A program made the position numbers and the translations under genes. A stretch of 8,972 bases of DNA from Parvularcula sp039198765 (GTDB lineage: Bacteria; Pseudomonadota; Alphaproteobacteria; Caulobacterales; Parvularculaceae), in assembly GCA_039198765.1 (NCBI GenBank), contig JBCCTF010000152.1, positions 1 to 8,972 on the forward strand, given 5' to 3'. Each line of letters opens with the position of its first letter. Position 1 is the stretch's first letter. Below are positions 6,571 through 8,972 of this stretch, piece after piece. The notes under the pieces were generated by a model. The model was not told the DNA's origin. It did no database searches and saw nothing but the letters and a program-made list of their open reading frames with translations.

Positions 6571-7899
6571 ATGCAAGTCACCGAGACCAAAAACGAAGGC
6601 CTCAGCCGCGAGTTCCAGATCACGATCCCGCAAAGCCACCTGGCTGAACGGCTCCATGCCAAACTCGAAGAGATCAAACCCCAGGTGCATTTGAAGGGCT
6701 TCCGCCCTGGTAAGGCGCCCACGAGCTTCCTGAAAAAGCTCTATGGCCAGAACCTGATGGGTGAGCTGATCCAAGAGGAGATGGCTTCCGCCCAAGAAAA
6801 AGCACTGTCCGACGCTGACCGTCCACCTGCGATGCAGCCCCAGCCGAACATGGAAGACGGCTTGATCGAGAAAGTCGTCGCGGGGGAGGCGGACCTTTCC
6901 TACAACATGCATGTGGAGCTTCTGCCTGCGATCGAGCCCAGGGGCCTTGATACCATCAAGCTGGAAAAGATGGTCGCTGAGATCGACGACAGCGAAGTCC
7001 AGGAGGAGCTGGAGAAGCTCGCCGAGCAAAACAAAGTGTTCGAAGACAAAGACGAGGGCGTGGCCGCCGAAACAGGCGACCGGGTGGTGATCGACTTCAC
7101 CGGCTCCTTGGACGGCGAAGAATTCGATGGCGGCGCGGGCGAGGATGTGAACCTCGACCTCGGCTCAGGCGCCTTTATCCCCGGCTTTGAAGAGCAAGTG
7201 GTGGGCATCAAAGCGGGTGAGGAGCGCACCATCGATGTGACGTTCCCTGAGGATTACGCCGCCGCGCACCTGGCTGGAAAATCCGCGCAATTTGTCGTCA
7301 ACGCGAAAAACGTCCAGGCGGCCAAAGACACCGTGATCGATGATGACTTTGCAAAAACCATCGGTTTCGACGATGTCAGTGCGCTCCGTAAGCGGATCAA
7401 CGAGATGGTCAAGGGCCGTTATGACAGCCAGTCACGGCTTCACATGAAACGGGCGCTTCTCGACTATCTTGATGAGCAGCATGATTTCGAGCTGCCGCCG
7501 GGCATGGTGAAGGCCGAATTCAACCAGATCTGGTCCCAAGTCGAAGGCGCCGAGCGCGACGAAGAGGACAAAGACAAGACCGAGGATGAGCTGAAAGCCG
7601 AGTACGAAAAGATCGCTGAGCGCCGTGTGCGCCTCGGTCTTCTCCTCGCTGAGGTCGGCAAAGACGCCAAAGTCGAAGTCCCTCAGGATGAGCTGACCCG
7701 TGCTATTCAGATGCAGGCCATGCAAGCCGGTATGCAGCCCCAGCAACTCTTTGAAATGATCCAACAGCGTCCGGAGCTTCTTGCGCAAATCCGTGCGCCT
7801 CTCTTTGAAGAGAAGGTCGTCGATCATTTGATCGAGAACGCTGAGGTTACCGAGAAGACCGTCTCTAAAGACGAGCTGATGGAAGAGCCGAGCGCCTGA
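6571..7899 (+). CDS. tig: Trigger factor, ribosome-associated chaperone
   Basis: A 442-residue chaperone that binds the ribosome exit tunnel through protein L23, holds nascent chains and has peptidyl-prolyl isomerase activity. The N-terminal ribosome-binding domain carries the signature GFRPGKAP (43-50). The FKBP-type isomerase domain runs from about 165 to 247 (GDRVVIDFTGSLDGEEFDGG to the FVV strand at 241-243). The helical C-terminal domain (about 255-425) forms the substrate cradle, with an acidic stretch ERDEEDKDKTEDE at 328-340 and a Met/Gln-rich part at 380-400. The frame is open back to a GTG at 6502, but I chose the ATG at 6571 because MQVTETKNEGLSREFQI matches the usual N-terminus. 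The ribosome binding site there is weak. Full length for the family. No clpP or clpX follows; the next gene, panC, is convergent. Confidence 0.97.
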   Translation: MQVTETKNEGLSREFQITIPQSHLAERLHAKLEEIKPQVHLKGFRPGKAPTSFLKKLYGQNLMGELIQEEMASAQEKALSDADRPPAMQPQPNMEDGLIEKVVAGEADLSYNMHVELLPAIEPRGLDTIKLEKMVAEIDDSEVQEELEKLAEQNKVFEDKDEGVAAETGDRVVIDFTGSLDGEEFDGGAGEDVNLDLGSGAFIPGFEEQVVGIKAGEERTIDVTFPEDYAAAHLAGKSAQFVVNAKNVQAAKDTVIDDDFAKTIGFDDVSALRKRINEMVKGRYDSQSRLHMKRALLDYLDEQHDFELPPGMVKAEFNQIWSQVEGAERDEEDKDKTEDELKAEYEKIAERRVRLGLLLAEVGKDAKVEVPQDELTRAIQMQAMQAGMQPQQLFEMIQQRPELLAQIRAPLFEEKVVDHLIENAEVTEKTVSKDELMEEPSA

Positions 7900-7928
7900 G
7901 GTTTCCGAGCCATCAATGCAAGTCTTGA

Positions 7929-8036
7929 TCTCTCCCTTGGGAGAGAACGGCATTTTGCCTGTCGAGAGAGGAATTTTTGGCGGGTGAAGTCCCCTCTCCC
8001 CGTATCTAAGATGCGGACCTCTCTCGAGGGAGAGGT
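7929..8036. repeat. Intergenic inverted-repeat cluster between tig and panC
   Basis: The 206-bp gap between the convergent genes contains TCTCTCCC-TT-GGGAGAGA (7929-7946), a small hairpin GGCA-TTT-TGCC (7949-7959), and ACCTCTC-TCGAGG-GAGAGGT (8017-8036). Further CTCTCCC and GAGAGAGG words between them can pair across the whole stretch. A T-run follows at 7974-7978. CTCTCCC/GGGAGAG hairpins are common dispersed intergenic repeats in alphaproteobacteria. The cluster may also end transcription from both sides, but neither hairpin has a textbook terminator tail. Confidence 0.5.
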
Positions 8037-8105
8037 GGGTGCTCGCTTCGGGCTCAACGGCTTTGAGTTTGTGGGATCGCAAGACCTTAAGAATAACTTC
8101 TCAGG

Positions 8106-8972
8106 CTAAACGTCTCCCTCCAACACAGCCATGTTATCAATCAGCCGTGTTCTGCCCAGCATCACTGCGGCGAAGAGGCGGGCGTCCGTCATCTCATCGC
8201 GGCGGAGTTCTCGCTCGGGGCTCAGTGTCAAATCCGTGCCTGAGCGCAGTTCGAGGTAGTCCACGGGCCGGAGGCCCACGCTGTCCATCTCGTGAAGCCC
8301 TTGGATGATCGCAGCTGGCACAGCCACGCCGCCGGCGATGCGCATGCAGACCTTGCGCATGATCTGGTTCAGCTCCGCGGCGATCCTGCGTTCGGGGGGT
8401 GAGAGGTAGCGGTTGCGGCTCGACATGGCGAGGCCGTCCGCCTCCCGGACAATCGGTGCACCGACCACCTCCACACCGAGATCGAGATCCCGCGCCAAGC
8501 GGCGAATGACGAGGAGTTGTTGATAATCTTTCTCCCCAAAAACCCCGACATTCGGGCGCATTTGGGTGAAAAGCTTGGTCACCACCGTGGCCACACCGCC
8601 AAAAAAATTGGGACGCGAGGCACCGTCGAGGGGTTTGGCCACTGCACCCACCTGGACGCTGGTGTCAAAGCCGCTGGGGTACATCTCATCAGGCGCAGGG
8701 ACATAGACGAGGTCCGTTCCCGCGGCGGCCAGCTTTTCAAGATCCTCGCTTTCGCCGCGGGGATAAGTGTTAAAGTCTTCATTCGGACCAAACTGCCTGG
8801 GGTTGACAAAAATCGATGCGGATACACGTTCTGCGTGTGTTTTTGCCACGTCGATCAGCGACACATGACCGGCATGCAGCGCCCCCATGGTCGGCACGAG
8901 CGCTAAGCGCTGCCCTGAAAACGCGTGACCTGACAGAAGCTTGGAAAGCTCTTGGCGCGTACGAACGACGTG
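8106..8972 (-). CDS. panC: Pantothenate synthetase, N-terminus cut by window edge
   Basis: Catalyses the ATP-dependent joining of pantoate and beta-alanine to pantothenate, the last step of vitamin B5 synthesis and a precursor route to coenzyme A; cytosolic. The frame is open to the right edge and gives 288 residues, so only a few N-terminal residues are missing. The edge sequence HVVRTRQELSKLL leads into VPTMGALHAGH with the nucleotidyl-transferase HxGH motif (33-36). Next come FVNPRQFGPNEDFNTYPR, SRPNFFGGVATVVTKLF, GEKDYQQL, the KMSKS-like MSSRNRYLS and RLIDN near the end. A GTG at 8895-8897 is an internal valine codon, not the start. The common 'RPGHF' stretch reads RPNFF here, so His is replaced by Phe. 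The gene converges on tig. Confidence 0.97.
   Translation of the reverse strand, partial: HVVRTRQELSKLLSGHAFSGQRLALVPTMGALHAGHVSLIDVAKTHAERVSASIFVNPRQFGPNEDFNTYPRGESEDLEKLAAAGTDLVYVPAPDEMYPSGFDTSVQVGAVAKPLDGASRPNFFGGVATVVTKLFTQMRPNVGVFGEKDYQQLLVIRRLARDLDLGVEVVGAPIVREADGLAMSSRNRYLSPPERRIAAELNQIMRKVCMRIAGGVAVPAAIIQGLHEMDSVGLRPVDYLELRSGTDLTLSPERELRRDEMTDARLFAAVMLGRTRLIDNMAVLEGDV

Noticed and set aside
1..8972. CRISPR array or insertion-sequence ends
   Set aside because: No regularly spaced repeats of CRISPR type and no transposase gene or paired terminal repeats were seen.

Overview
The window looks like an alphaproteobacterial chromosome (moderately high GC). The evidence is the trigger factor and pantothenate synthetase sequences, a P4-type integrase of the kind common in that class, and a serine-tRNA 3' end. 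The genus cannot be fixed from the sequence. All calls come from reading the sequence; no searches were run.

Left part (about 1-3852): the integrase end of a genomic island, with every gene on the minus strand. From right to left it holds a P4-type tyrosine-recombinase integrase with all catalytic residues (2346-3617), an unrecognised 144-residue basic protein (1849-2283), a striking four-box palindromic operator-like element (1665-1706), an AAA/STAND-like ATPase with a C-terminal winged-helix-like region (515-1639), and a doubtful 87-residue ORF (145-408). About 210 bp behind the integrase start lies a 24-nt sequence matching the 3' end of a serine tRNA gene (3829-3852) with no 5' part. This is best read as the right attachment site, so the intact tRNA gene and the left island end should lie off the left side of the window.

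Middle (3853-6324): a gene-poor, AT-richer stretch with two further tRNA-end-like motifs, then a minus-strand operon of two lipoproteins, a short DUF4398 protein followed by a DUF4398-OmpA fusion, ending in a perfect 18-bp terminator hairpin. This pair has visibly lower GC than either flank. Upstream of it is a 222-residue membrane protein of unknown function.

Right part (6325-8972): core genes. Trigger factor (tig, plus strand) faces pantothenate synthetase (panC, minus strand, cut by the right edge just short of its start). A 206-bp gap with CTCTCCC/GGGAGAG inverted repeats separates them.

The main candidate for something new is the island cargo. An ATPase gene sits behind an operator in which four hexamers (TAGCCA, TAGCCA, TGGCTA, TGGCTA) are spaced exactly 10 bp apart, next to an unknown basic protein and an integrase. 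No toxin, nuclease or other effector is recognisable in the window, so a defence or maintenance role is only a hypothesis.
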